Of a DNA stretch of 64,000 bases, positions 24,562 to 38,720 are shown in pieces. Numbering within the stretch: the first letter of the stretch is position 1; the number at the start of each line of letters is the position of its first letter. Source of the stretch: Ancylostoma caninum (lineage: Eukaryota > Nematoda > Chromadorea > Rhabditida > Ancylostomatidae); assembly GCA_037903475.1 (NCBI GenBank), contig JBAJFG010000587.1, positions 1 to 64,000 of the forward strand. The letters are read 5' to 3'. The translations under genes and the position numbers were made by a program. Below the pieces are notes generated by a model, which was not told the DNA's origin, made no database searches, and saw only the letters and a program-made list of their open reading frames with translations.

Positions 24562-26083
24562 ATGAGAGGCGCTATTGTTTTCATTGCATGCTTTGCAGTA
24601 GCACATGCATGCAGCTGCCTAAAGCGTGCTCCTCCTTCACTGGAGGAACTGTTTTGCCAATCACATTTTGGAAAGTTTCATTTCTTATTTCTGAGTGTGT
24701 AAAAATACCTTGAACGCCCAATGTCAAAGACGACCATTTCCTTTTGTTATTTTCTGAAACCACTCAAGTTTCTTTTTTGGAAAGGCAATAGAAGGATTTG
24801 CGAATCAGTTGTGCATTCAAAATAAAAGATAATTTGTATTTGAATAGATCATAAAAAGGAAGCTGTTCTTTGACGTGTTTGCTTAACAAATGCCTTATTC
24901 TGTAGTTACGCGAAAGTGACGAAGAAGAACGTTGTTGGCAACCTCATTTATTACGACTTGGAGTTTATAAGGTGAGTGTTCCAGCGTTCCTACAACGTGG
25001 CAAAGTATTTCATGCTCATAGACGTAGGATGCCTTCGCGTAGCCATTCATAGCGAGGTGCGTTTTGTTTCATAAAAATAAGCGCAGACTTCAGACTCCTT
25101 TCCAATTTTTTGAACCTGCTGTTATCTAAGGGTATCAGATAATATCTTCAGAAAGATAGAAGAGCCTGAAAATTGTATGTATATCGTGCTCAACAATTAT
25201 GGGTCCAGCAAACGTTTGCCTGGAAAACAAGAAACTCACCTCTCCCTCACCAACCCAACTAACCAACTGGGCAAATGGTAATGTACACAATGTACACAGG
25301 CGCAATTTGGAGAAAAAAGCACTGCACATCACAATTTTTCCATAATATTGATAGAGAGGGCTTGATATCGTCGTCGCAACATGCATTTGGCATTAGAGCT
25401 ACATATCAGTGGCGGACGCAGGGTGAGGGAAAGAGAACAAGTCGCTGAATTTTTGAAAATGCTTTACAAAGTGAATGATAACCTTGTACTAGTGTATTTT
25501 TAACTGACTATTATTATTACTGTTCTATCAATGGTATGATGTTATAGTTAATCTTTTTATTACGTCTATGTATTTTCCATCCGAATCCGTCGGAATTGCG
25601 GAGGCTTCACCTTTCCCAACTACCCCTCTTCCGAACACTTTTTGCGTCGGCCACTGCTACATATGCAGGCGTGTATAGGCTTTGTTTGGAGTGCTCACAC
25701 TGACCATTTATTCCCCCCATGTTAGATCACAAGTTTGGTGGATATTTTTTCACTTCCTTGCTAATTACTTTCTAGCCCAAAGACATGGAAATCCCAAGCC
25801 GAGTCGAAACAGTGGGTGAAGAGAGATGGTGTGGTGTCACGAATCTCGAAGAAGGCAAAGAATACCTGATAGGCGGTAAATGTACAGGTCATTATCACTG
25901 CTGACAGATCTTATTGATTGTATAACGACAGGTCCAGTGTTGTATTATCTCGACGGTATCATGAGCATGTATGTTTCACGGTGCAACCTTCTCCGAAACT
26001 GGGCAGAAGTCTCCGGAGAGGTGGAGAAATTTGCAAAGATCGAGTGTAAAAATGAGACAGAGACGCCGATTACATATGAGTGA
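24562..26083 (+). pseudogene. NTR gene C: four-exon TIMP-like copy with splice and frame lesions
   Basis: The four exon positions are 24562-24670, 24906-24971, 25776-25875 and 25932-26083 (stop TGA). The signal peptide and a mature start Cys-Ser-Cys are intact, and exons 3 and 4 are open with the expected cysteines. Three lesions are seen against genes A and B: the exon 1 donor GT is GA at 24671-24672; exon 2 lacks 4 nt just after its acceptor; and exon 2 lacks 10 nt near its end. The nearest new GT (24675) would lengthen exon 1 by 4 nt, which exactly restores the frame across the 4-nt gap. The 10-nt loss still shifts the frame into exon 3 and ends it there. The sequon NWT has become NWA. Most likely a pseudogene, unless an unseen splice choice rescues it. 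Confidence 0.8.
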
Positions 26084-26314
26084 AAGAAGAGAAATAAACA
26101 TTTTTCATGAGACTGCACTGAAAGTAATCACATCAACATGTCTTTTGAGGTCAGTGTCTCTGTTCGGTGTAGATTTCGAGCGTTGGATATCAGAAGAGTC
26201 CAGGGATGGAATATGTATCACAACTCAACAGTAGGAAGAACCTCCTTCTTCAGGATTTTGTTCCTGTAGAAATTGAGGCGCCGGCGCAATGAGGGCAGGT
26301 GCACGGAGTTGCGC

Positions 26315-26400
26315 CGTGATCGATCAACAACACGGCAACTCCGGATATCAACAACACGGCAACTCCGGATATGATCAACAACACGGCAACTCCGGATCCT
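26315..26400. repeat. Short tandem triplication in the gene C 3' flank
   Basis: AACAACACGGCAACTCCGGAT occurs three times in a row with 4-8 bp spacers. The gene A flank has one copy near 4917. It is a local expansion with no evident function. Confidence 0.85.
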
Positions 26401-26811
26401 TCTGGCCGGGTTTATGTTCTTGATAGGAAAAATAAAGTTGAAGCTCACAGGAACGACCAACGCCACTTTGTTCGAGTCGTGCTCCTCTTTAACGTGTTGT
26501 GGATATAGATACAGACAGCACATCATTACGCTTACTCGGATTTGGGAAATCTCTTGGAAGTATTCGCAAGAGAAGGTGCTCTAATAAAAAATTTTCACCT
26601 TATTTCGCAGAACTGATGCATCGACTAAAGCTGCGCTCGTTCAGACGAATACTGCGATTGTCTGGCATCTTTGGCTGGCGCTATGTTCTCAGAACTATGA
26701 GTTTCAAGGCGTAGATGTGATTATTGACATGAAAAGCATGTTTTAAGACGTAGAACTATCGACTCTTCAATCAATGGACCAAAATGTGTGGTTCAGTAGC
26801 TTTGGAATATA

Positions 26812-28481
26812 TAAGATTGTTGCAAAATCGATGACGAATTTCAAGGTTGACTTTTGACTTTAAACTGTTATAACTCGGCTCACGCTTAACATTTTCTGAC
26901 TTTTCAGTGGTTATTTGAGCCAGCACATCTTTTCATCTTACTGCTCAGTTTTATTTCTATAAGAACCTCGAACCAAGCCCTTTGGCGCCAGTGAACTGAC
27001 AAGATTGTTTTAGGATGAGGTATTTCACGGTTGATTGTTTCTGCAAGTGATGAAACTGACTACTTGGATTTGTGGATATCTGTAAGTGAGCACTTCACTG
27101 ACTTAGATGCATTAGGGAGAGTCTTGATTTCAGGGCGCAGCACTAGGTGGTCAGTGTCGGTTGGAGAGTACTAAGTCCAGTCGGATTCCGAAATGGGCTA
27201 CTAAGTACCTACACACTAGGGTTCTCTCAGGAAAAGCAGATAGCACTAAAAAAGTGATTTAAATAAGCGTTAGTAAAAGGACGAGTGATGTTTCAGCAAG
27301 AAATGCGTACCATTTAGCAAAGGCAACCCAAATAACCTCAAATTCAAGCTAAAATCGTCGAAAAAGCGTTCTTAGTACGGAACTGTTTGATCCCGCTAGA
27401 ACTCGTTGAAACTTGTTAAGGGACCTGTCAGATACAAGAAATTGTCATTGGAGCGTGGTTTTTTCTCTCAAGCCCGGAACTTTCCCAGGAAATTTCTCTC
27501 CTTTGAGGAAGTGTTCCGATACGCTGTCAACTCCAAGAAATGCGCCTAGGTGTCATCAGCTCTCCCCCAAAGTGGCATCTTTCGTTTTTGAGAAACCGTC
27601 TTCGTTTTTGAAAAAAACCGTCATTAGTGGTCAAAAATGGTCAAAAACCACTTTTTGACCATTATTGACGTTTTTTTTTCAAAAATGAAGACGGTTTCTC
27701 AAAAACGAAGTGTGCCACTTTGGGGGGATACTTGTTAGTATAGTGCTCATCCACAGTCAAAATTCCAACATGATACGTCTCCTACAAGTTGAGCAACACC
27801 TGATTATCACTGGAGCGCACCAGAGTGCAGGGTAGGCATGTAGCAAATGGTTGAACGACATTGATTTTCAGCCACGTTTTTGATGATCCTCCAGACGTGC
27901 ATCTCTGAAATCTGCTTGTGTCTAACGTCAGTAGATGGTTAGCGGTTGGCTACGCCCTGGATATTGGTGCTAAGCCCCCTGAATCTGCAGGACGCTACTA
28001 AGTCCTGGTGGTCAATGACCACCTGGTGCTGCGCCCTGCTTGATTTCCACTTGCATCACCTTCCAGATCGTCTGGAGCGCGTTGTGCGGTTAAGCGTAGT
28101 GTAAAACCGCAGTTTTTTTCTGGAAAAATCCATTTGTCCATTCATTTTAACATGCCTTTTCTTTCGTAACGTCGAACACAGCAGAATAATGAACGCCAAG
28201 GTTATCTCTAGGTAATATTCGCTTCCCTAGCAAACGCATCACTACCGAGTTGGAAACGATACTACAGCGCAATACGAATTTTTTGCGACCGACTACACAT
28301 CGATTGACCCCAGAAGAATTTAACAAAAGGGGCTGGATCTGAAGGAGAGTAGAAGTGCAGGAAGGGTAGGGGATAAGGGATCGGACATGTGCAAAAATGC
28401 AGATGGAACACCTACTTTTATTCCAAAGTATCACTACAAATTTCGCGGGTCGAAAGTCTGACATCAATTTCGCAACATCCT
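26812..28481. mobile_element. Mariner-type MITE after gene C, interrupted by a hAT-like element
   Basis: This is the second complete copy of the MITE at 5358-6113, with ends AGATTGTTGCAAAATCGATG and, in reverse complement, GGATGTTGCGAAATTGATG. It is about 900 bp longer only because of the element at 27131-28038. Confidence 0.6.
27131..28038. mobile_element. hAT-like non-autonomous element, 908 bp, with perfect 8-bp target duplication
   Basis: The ends are CAGGGCGCAGCAC and its reverse complement, extending imperfectly to about 23 bp (AGGTGGTCA). CTTGATTT is directly repeated at 27123-27130 and 28039-28046. The gene A unit carries the empty site with one CTTGATTT (about 5674-5681), so insertion came after the A/C duplication. 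CAGGG termini and 8-bp duplications are hAT features. There is no transposase. The interior (about 27575-27720) is a long hairpin built from TTCGTTTTTGAGAAACCGTC and its complement. Confidence 0.88.
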
Positions 28482-28868
28482 AATACATATTCATCAAACA
28501 AAGAGAACGAAGAACCGCAGAGAACCTGCCCGTGGACTTTTGAGCACGCTTACATGTTGTGTGGGTATCGCAGCATGTATGATCTGTTCGATCAGGGATG
28601 GCGTGCATCCGCACCGTTGATTCATCCTCCTCTATCGTGATCTTTAGCGAGCCACTCACGTCATTGATAGCCAGAGGTGAATGTTGGCTAACATACGCAG
28701 ACAATCATAACGATAAGGGTGAGCGGTGCGCATGCACGCCACTGCAACGGAAATACTTCACATAGTAATTGAACATAGCGGTGATATGCCACGAGGACCT
28801 CAATGGAATGGTTACACAAAGCGTTGTACTTCGAGAGAGCAGTGATGCTTTCGAACGCTCTAGTATGA

Positions 28869-29440
28869 CTAGTGTCCTTACGGGACGCTAGAAAGTGGGG
28901 TGGGGCAACCACGTCAGGTATGTGCTAAACCTTCGGAGTTAAGTCCTCAGAAAATCGAGGAGATGCACTACTAATAACTAACTGCGCGCAAGTGTGAAAC
29001 CCGTCTAATGAGTCGTGTATATTCTGACTTCTCGGCTATACATACCCGTTACATGTCGTTTTCGCACATTCGGGCGCAAACGCACCCATCTCAGTCGGCG
29101 AATCCGTATACTGGAGTTTACCCCTCTACTGGATCATAGAAGATGCCTCCTTCAACGGTGGACCATTATCATGGCGTTTTCCACGACAATGTACGCCAGA
29201 TCACCCTTCCTACATCGATGGACCCAGTATATAAGCGTTTTTCGCAGTACCGGCGAACCTTCCTCCGTTGGGAACAAATATACATATGTATTGGCATTTT
29301 CAATGCTATCGGGCCCCGCCACACCTCTCCTCCATCGGTGCACCGCTCCCTTTGTAAATCTCTTGGGCAACGGAAGAAATTTAGGTGTTATTGGAAAAAG
29401 TTGGATTAATCACATAGCCGGTATCATATCATAATAAGGT
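28869..29440 (+). repeat. Decayed foldback-family copy after gene C
   Basis: It starts CTAGTGTCCTTACGGGACG and runs through diverged 60-bp units (29090-29390), collinear with 6429-6970. Homology with the gene A unit ends near 29440. Confidence 0.6.
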
Positions 29441-29688
29441 ATGATAACGCGTTCATCTCACGTATAAGACAGTGCCAGCTAAATTTTCGCACCAAACGCT
29501 TTTAGCGGAGGAGAAATTGTCTTAAATGACGTGGTGACACAAATGTTACCTCTGTTCAATAGAATTGAATATAGTGGAATTATGGGGACGCCATTTCCTA
29601 AAAACCTTCAAACCTGCCTACAACTGCAACTAGTGGAAGAACCTCTCAAACGTGTTTGAAACGCGCTTCTGTCTTCATGTTTTTTTGT

Positions 29689-30530
29689 CCTGAGGATTGT
29701 TTCCGTCTACATCGGATCCTCTGTTTTGGTGATATCATGACCTGCTGAGACCAACAAATTAATCAGCATTTTTACTTTGTCAAGAACCTGCACACAGTCC
29801 TCTCCGGAATTAAACGCAGTGCGAATGTTTACCAGTCTTTGTACGATTCTTGAGCGATTTACGGGCTAATTCCCTACTTTTTCTTTAGTGTCTCCAACAT
29901 CCAATTATAATCTTCTGGCACGGACTGTATTCCTTTAAAGGCAGCAGGAGCTGAAATCCTCGACTCCGAGCTGAGCTGTGGGTGATGAAGTACAGACTTA
30001 GCACATCATAAATGTGAAACGACCTGCAGAGAAAATGGAACATTCGCGAACACGCCTGGCCGTGTTCGCGCGCGGACGAGTTTTCCCTGGCGCAAAAGCC
30101 ATTGCGGTGCGTGGTTTGGCGCAAAGGGAAAACGAAATGCATTCAATTCACAGAGTTTCATGGTGGGACTCTGCCAAAACCACGCGCCGTAATGGCTTTC
30201 GCGCCGGGGAAAACTCGTCCGCGCACGAACACGGCCAGGCGTGTTCGCGAATGTTCCATTTTCTCTGCAGGTCATTAGTCATCCTTGTCTGTGTTCGTTC
30301 CACATTTATGATGTGCTGAGTCTGTACTTCACCACTGCAGCTCAGCTCAGAGTCGAGAATTTCAGCTCCTGCTGCCTTTAATTGCATTTTCGGAGTCACC
30401 TCTTAGAGACTCCTTTAGAAGCAGCATCTTTTCCACTGTGCTAAGGCTTCTGTTGCTATGCACGAGTGTGTCAAAGACTGACCAAAATTCAGTAAATTCT
30501 TCTTCCACAGCAAAGAAATTTGGTAATTTT
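29689..30530 (-). pseudogene. Pao/BEL retrotransposon gag fossil
   Basis: Read on the minus strand and skipping the MITE at 29939-30377, the frame gives KLPNFFAVEEEFTEFWSVFD, then HSNRSLSTVEKMLLLKESLRG, then AIKGI and EDYNWMLETLKKK, and then decays with stops and shifts. The order 'LPxF...FWxxFDxxVHxN...K...L...L.G.A...I.G....NY' is the hallmark of Pao/BEL gag. Protease, RT and LTRs were not found. The MITE interrupts the Ala-Ile-Lys codons. Confidence 0.75.
29939..30377. mobile_element. Hairpin MITE, 439 bp, with TTAA target duplication
   Basis: The two halves are reverse complements for about 190 bp, with ends AGGCAGCAGGAGCTGAAAT. The right arm has an extra segment of about 24 bp. TTAA flanks both sides (29935-29938 and 30378-30381), and removing one TTAA plus the element restores the gag frame (GCA-ATT-AAA). 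TTAA targets are typical of piggyBac-type transposases. The core stem (GAACATTCGCGAACACG) is GC-rich. Confidence 0.85.
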
Positions 30531-31046
30531 ATTCAGAAAGAAAAGCCCTTGCTCATATATTCTAGGTGTCTCATCAGTGTGAGGCATTAATCCCGAAATC
30601 ATTATTTACTTGTATGATCATCAACAATGTTGACCAATGTTTTGACCGATAAAATGTTGAAGTTGATGACATCACAGCTCACCGATGAGCTAGCTTTCTT
30701 GCTCACGTATCGACCAATCATTGAACCTTCCTGTTTTTACCTATTTTTAAATCTATTTATCGAATAGCGTTCAGGATTCAATACGATCATAATGGTCACT
30801 CAGTACTGAGAGTTTTATCAGAATTCCAGAAAAGATGTACGAAGTAAAGCTTCAGCATATGGGAGAGCATCCAAAAAATGGCGTTGTCGTTAATGGGTTT
30901 TGGAACGAAACCTTGGAAGGAGCCGCCTTCGTTATACAAATTTTTGTACTGAGAAGGTCGCGGGCATGAATCATCTCAATCAAGTGTTCAAACTATCGAA
31001 GATCCAAATATCACTGGAACTGCTGTTTTCTTGACAAACTCTAGAT
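30531..31046. other. Stretch with nothing recognised
   Basis: This may be the continuation of the Pao/BEL fossil, but no motif could be read on either strand. Confidence 0.4.
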
Positions 31047-31774
31047 CAGGGTCAAGCGTCCGATGGGAATTTCCCATGAGCGGGTCGTATGGGAGTGTCA
31101 GTCAGTCAGTCTCATTTGAATACAGAGTCTGGTTCCACGAAGCTCGCTCGTTTTCCCGCAATTTAGATGGGAAATCGATGGGAAATTTGGCAAATTTCCC
31201 ATCGAATTCCCATCGAGCTCCCAAAAATGTATGAAGATATAGAAAATTGAAACTCTGGCAAAATATAGAGCTGATCGTCCTCTATGCAAGTGCTGAAAAG
31301 CATCTGTTGATTTGGTGTTGGAGAATTTCAGTACGACGTCTAAGTCACCCTTGTTTTCCACAAAATGGCGGTCCCTGCAGTCAAATTCTCGCATGTGTAA
31401 TCGATCGATTTCGCTTCCCTCACTTCGTTTTCAAATCTTTCCATCCTCTCTACTCCACATCAAATTCTGAAGCGCTTCCGACCCATGAAAAAATTCCTTG
31501 CAGGCGCCGGGAATCGAACCCGTGGGCGCTCAGATGCCAGCGCTGAAACCGATTTCTCGCATGCGCTGCCAAGCAGTCCTGTTTTGACACGTGATGACAT
31601 GATCGCTCTTGCTGGCTGTCAGGTCCGATCGGATAAGAAAGGATGCATATCGACCTCAAGGTTGTTTTACTTCCTTTAGTTCTAATTTTGGGCTTTTACT
31701 GTGTTTCTTTTGTGTGTGTGTGTATGTGTATGTGTGTGTGTTTTCCGTTTTTCCTATCGTCATGCTAGACCCTG
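31047..31774. mobile_element. hAT-like MITE, 728 bp, with tRNA-like segment
   Basis: The ends CAGGGTCAAGCGTCCGATGG and, in reverse complement, CAGGGTCTAGCATGACGATAGG are imperfect inverted repeats. They are flanked by CTCTAGAT (31039-31046) and CCCTAGAT (31775-31782), an 8-bp duplication with one change. On the minus strand about 31500-31580 contains a perfect B-box-like GGTTCGATTCC and an A-box-like TTGGCAGCGC, but the acceptor stem does not pair well, so it is not a working tRNA. A short GT tract lies at 31712-31740. A second copy is at 33941-35768. Confidence 0.8.
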
Positions 31775-32798
31775 CCCTAGATACTAACACTCTTCGCCAC
31801 AACGCCATGCCCAGAGTCATTCTGACTATGGTATATTTTGATGACTGCGAGTTGAGGAATTGAATTGAAGAATTGAAGAACAGAAACGTTCGTGGAAACT
31901 ATCCTTTTCAGCCTTGTGTGATTTTATGATTATCATTGATAGTTTAGTCCGTAACGCCCCTATCAAACCTCAACCTTCGTACCCGAATATATTAGTCTTT
32001 CTCAAAAATCCTAGCCTCACGCCACACCGCTCTCGACGCCACATCATCCATGCATTATCATAGTGGTAGGGAGTGGGTGAGCTGTTGGGCGGTGGATAGT
32101 CTAAGCAAATACAAAGTCATGGTTTTCCCAGCTGGGCGCAAGAAATAATGGCTTCAAAGTCCTTGGCCAAGGAATTGTTATCAATCGCAAAATCGGTGGA
32201 ATTCGTGGTACATTGTGAGATCCAGTTGAGAGATTTCCAGACGTGTTCTGGAGAATGTGCATAATTTCATGAGAGATGAGACGTTTGGCGGTCCAGATCA
32301 TAAATAGAATTGAGACCACCTTCAGGACTCTGAAGAGGACGTTACCGTGGAAACGTCGGGCCGATTAAAATAAAGAATTCCATCTATCCACCTGAACTGC
32401 ACAGAAGAATTTTATCAGTAGATACAAGATTTTCATTATCTTATTGAGGAAATTTCGCAAACCATTCTCCGGACTGCGCATTTAGCATGAAAGATAGGCA
32501 CAATAGCAATCCTGACGCGCACTTGACGCAAGTCCGACGCACGAATTTGCGGCGTACTACTACTCGAGCTATGCTGTATTTTAGCGCTGGTGTATGCTGC
32601 ATCAACCGCTCTTCATAGATAAACCCCCGCAAATAGATGCGGACATCTGACGCGCGACTTACGCACGCATCTTGTATAAATTTCCCTCAAAATATCCCCA
32701 GACTTCGCCATTCCAAGATGAATCAAAAAGAACCAGCGATGTGTCATTCTTGTCTGCCTGAGCGCCCCTGAGCGGTCGATAATCGGTTCTTTCTGATC
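31775..32798. other. Intergenic stretch, nothing recognised
   Basis: Single-copy in this window. No exon pair, domain or terminal repeat was seen. The minus-strand frame at 32101-32319 has no recognisable motif. Confidence 0.4.
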
Positions 32799-33685
32799 AT
32801 GACCATTACCCTCGAATCTGCTGCTAACGCTAAATTCTCTAATACGGATTCACAACCTGCGATTCCACGTACTCCCAACACCTTCGCTACAGGATCCGAT
32901 AAGAATGATGTAATTATAAGGCTTCAGTCAATACTAGCTGACAAGGCTCCAGAAGCTCGACCCTTGTTGGACCAATTAATACAACTACTCAAGCCCAATC
33001 CTAGGGTAATAATTCAGCTCCGGAAGCTCTCACCTTGTTGGGCCAACTAATACAACTACTCAAGCCCAATCCTAGGGTAATAATTGAGTCGGAGAAGAGA
33101 GGAAAGTCCCTTGTCATAGCTGGTATTGATGAAGCAAAAGGAATTTCTGATAAGTTTCAACGGCTAGCTCACACTGAAGCAGAGAGCTGCAAAGTACTGA
33201 GCGCGCTCTGTGTAGAAGCCCGTCCGAGCGAAGTATACAGACGACTTCAAAAAACGCCATAAACACGAATTTGATCATGTCTATGTGCGGCGGTCATTAA
33301 CCCGTGAGGAGCGTAATAAGGAGGAGGAACTGAGAAGGCGAGCACGCGCACTAAATATGAAAGAACATAATGGTAGCAAAGTTTATGTAGTTCATAGGGA
33401 ACAAGTTGTAAAGGTTTCTGACATCCCTAAGTTCAAAGCTTCTGGCTCAAAAACCATTAAGCTTGCAAGGTCTTCCCTGCCTAATTTTGAACAGCAGAAG
33501 CCTTACTAATAAACTACCAGACCCTCACTACTTGATCTCTCCACACAAGCCCGTTTTTGTTTTCATAACCGAGTCATGGCTTTGTTCCAAAGTCTCTGAC
33601 TCTGAAACAGCAGGTGATCTGCCGTATTCCCTGCTGCGGAAAGACCGCCTGGGCAAAAGAGGGGGGGGGGAACTTGTGTACTATA

Positions 33686-33881
33686 CTTGCACATTTGTTC
33701 GAATGAATTCGATTATTCAAATGATTCATTCGAATGATCGAATTCATTCGAATGATCGAATTCATTCGAATGTTCTCATACTCAAAAACGTCATTTTCTG
33801 GACTAAGTCGGAAGACGAAGGAAGTTTTTTTCTCATCTTCGAATTTATTCTGTCATTCGAACGGTCGAATAAATGTGCAAG
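33686..33881. mobile_element. Small TIR element (196 bp) inside the decayed LINE
   Basis: The ends CTTGCACATTTGTTCGAATG and, in reverse complement, CTTGCACATTTATTCGAC are inverted repeats. TA flanks both sides (33684-33685 and 33882-33883). The left part holds three tandem units of about 17 bp of the type CGAATTCATTCGAATGAT. Removing it rejoins the endonuclease coding sequence. Confidence 0.7.
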
Positions 33882-33940
33882 TACATTGTACACTGATTCG
33901 CGACGACATCATCTTTGAAAAGATAGGAACAACTTCTAAT

Positions 33941-35768
<1,828 letters not shown>

Positions 35769-38238
35769 CTCCTAATGTTTCCTTCGACAACATGGTTTTT
35801 GACATATACTCTGAATCAATGAATCGCCATTGAATTGTGCTAGCCTATCGTCCGCCTAAATCTATATCCGAAGACGATGATCACCTCATATCATTTTTAA
35901 CGGATATGTTTTCATCTTCCGATGAAACCAATATTCTTGTAGATTTCAATCCTAATGATAGCTCAAAAACCCCATCTTCTTCTTCCAAGAAATTCCTCGA
36001 GATGTTCGATTCAATAGGAATGGAGCAACTAGTTCAGTATCCCACTCGAGGGTCTTCTATTTTAGATGTTGTGTTTTCGGTATATGATCTTACCGAAAAC
36101 AAGGAAAGTTCCATTGATGGTAAGTTACCATCAATGACGTCAACGATGTTTATATCTGCATTATGAATGTTGTTCAGAACCTTATTGCGCGTTCCGTACC
36201 TTTCAAAACATCACTGGTTCCGTGTCGTAGATACCCAGCCCACACAAAGAACCTTATGAGCCAAAAGAGAAGAATATTTCTCGAGATTTCAGACCCAGTT
36301 CAGTGTATTGCTTTCAAAAAATATATGCCATCAGTTAAGCCGTCATTTACGCCGTTTTCATTGCTAAACAGAACAAAAAATATCACGAGAGAAAAACATG
36401 AGGAAATTATTTTCTTCTATTGAACAACGAATTTCGCTGAAGTAATGTGCTCTTACACTTCAAAACGAAAGCGGACGTGGATTTTTCACAGCACCGGATT
36501 GAGCAAATGATTTATCAAAATATTTTGCGAGTGTTTTCCATTTGGGGAGTTCTTCTTGTCCAGTTTTGGATTCGTATTGTGATTCTAAATGCCCATTTCC
36601 AATCATAACTTACAGTGAGGTTCTGAGCTACTTGAAGCAGGCTAAGACATCGTTCTCCGTCACTGACGGTGAAATACCGCCCTTCTTTTTCAAAACATTT
36701 GCAGATTATCTCAGGCAAGCGCTCGCTCATGTAATTAATATTTCATTACTAACAGGGCATGTTCCTTTGTTATGGGAAAAAGCAATGGTCACCCCAATTC
36801 CAAAAACACCGTCTGCGGCCAAACTAACTGACTTCAGACCAATCACTATCCTGCCAACCCCATGTAAAATTTTGGAAAAATTTGTGGCTAAAACCATTCT
36901 CGAATGGATACAGAAACTCAAATGCATTCCTAAAGAACAGTTTGGGTTTCCCCCTGGATGATGCACCTCCCAGTTGTTTCAATGCTTGGATGAATGGACA
37001 ATGGCTTTGAGTAACGGGAAATGTGTGGAGGTTGCTTATTTCGACCTCAGCAAAGCTTTCGACTCCATTGACCACCTCAGTCTCATTTCTAACTGAAAAG
37101 CATTGACATAAGAGGTAAACTCCTGTCCTGGTCCGTATCTTACTTGAATCTCCGTAAACTTTCAGTTCGTTTTCAAGATGAGATGTCCTCAGTTAGGCCG
37201 TGCTTTTTGGGTATGCCTCAAGGAAGCATTCTCTCACCAATTTAGTTCAATATTTACACCATGGATCTTCCTGATATCTTGAAAATATACTCTCTTATCC
37301 ATGTAGCAGCAAATGTGATATTAAAATCTATGCTTGCTATGATTCTAGTGAACAGAAGATAGTTCAAGAATAGTTGAAACTTTCGATTCAAGAAATGTTG
37401 AGGTGGGCCGAGAAATGGCGGACAAACATTAACGTTAACATTGCTAAGAGCCAGGTCTTCAAGCTGAGATGCTTAACTGCCGATTTTGACTACGGGATTC
37501 CGTTGCAAACTAAACAACATGTTCGCGATCTTGAATTACTCTGGACGCTTCCCTCTCATGTTGACACGGTCGATACCAACCAATACCAATACCACGCCAC
37601 AAAAATATTTTTTCTTTGCTGAGGAACGTAAACACAGGAAGTTTTTATACTGTCACAGCTAAATGAAAGTTACGTTCTCTCAGCTCTAGAATACTATAGC
37701 CCATTATGGAACCCAATCCTCAAAAGAGACATCCTAAAGCTTGAGAATGTACAGCGGACTTTTACGAGAGTACTTTTTTTTATCGCGCGTTCCCAAATGA
37801 GGACTACTACCAAGCTCTCCCTGAGTACAACACTAGGTTACAGGTTTTAGGCCTTAAATCTTGTATTACCGGAGAATGGCAGCAGACATTATTCTGGGGT
37901 TTAAAATTCCTAGGAGCGAGGTGAGTTTGAAGCCTTCCCAATTCTGGACGCTTTCTCCTATTAACTCTCGGAGAGTAAGTTTCAACTTATCTTATCCTAG
38001 GTTTGGCTCTCTAGACAGGCAGGAAGCTCAAAACTCGTTCTGTTGTCGAGTTGCTCGACCACCCAATAAACTGCCGGCTGAAGTGATGGCTGCTAAGGAC
38101 TCGTCATCACTCCAAAAACTTCTACGGTATATGGATTTACTTAATATATTAGGTTGTGAGTATGTGGCTCAATGATGTCTAGTGTATTTTTTCCCTACTT
38201 TATGTTGCTTTTTGTGTAACTTCCGGACCACTAACACT

Positions 38239-38559
38239 GCCGCTATAGTCCTCGAGGACTGTAGCACCTCGCATCGCCGTCGCCGGCGACTGCGAGGCCG
38301 ATACGCATCGATTGTGGGCGGAGCGGCGGCGGCGGCCGCCGTCGCCGGCGATTGGCGATCGCCAACATCGGCGGCCGCCAATGTTGGCGACTGTGACGTC
38401 GGTGCGTATCGATTGGTCGCCAACATTGGCGTTCGGCGGCCGCCAATGTTGGCGACTGCGGCGCCGATGCGTATCGATTGTGAGGGGTGCCAACATTGGC
38501 GGCCGCCGTCGCCGGTGACGACGACGCAAGGTGCTATACTCCTCGAGGAGTATAGCGGC
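38239..38559. mobile_element. GC-rich hairpin element, 321 bp
   Basis: The ends GCCGCTATAGTCCTCGAGGA and, in reverse complement, GCCGCTATACTCCTCGAGGA are inverted repeats. Each end contains its own small palindrome around CCTCGAGG. The interior repeats GGCGGCCGCCAATGTTGGCG-type palindromes at least four times and is far more GC-rich than its surroundings. No clear target duplication was found. It sits just past the 3' end of the decayed LINE. Confidence 0.7.
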
Positions 38560-38720
38560 TACCTAACTACTTCTTGCTTTTGTTCTCAGCTACTGTTTTA
38601 TCATCCTTGCCTGGCTGTATGACCTGCTAAGTTTCAACTTCTCGGGCTATTGCTATAAATCATAACCAAAACCACGAGGTTGGGCACTTATCCTCTGGAA
38701 TGTTAATGCGTCGTCTATAT

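Noticed and set aside
30006..30319. Frames of about 90-100 codons in both directions
   Set aside because: Both arms of the TTAA hairpin MITE are open on both strands; no coding meaning.
31495..31590. tRNA gene
   Set aside because: The B box is perfect but the acceptor stem pairs at only four of seven positions and the D-arm is irregular; both copies lie inside a MITE. Kept only as a tRNA-like segment.
38182..38622. Arg/Ala-rich proteins on both strands
   Set aside because: By-products of the GC-rich palindromic element, which lacks stop codons.
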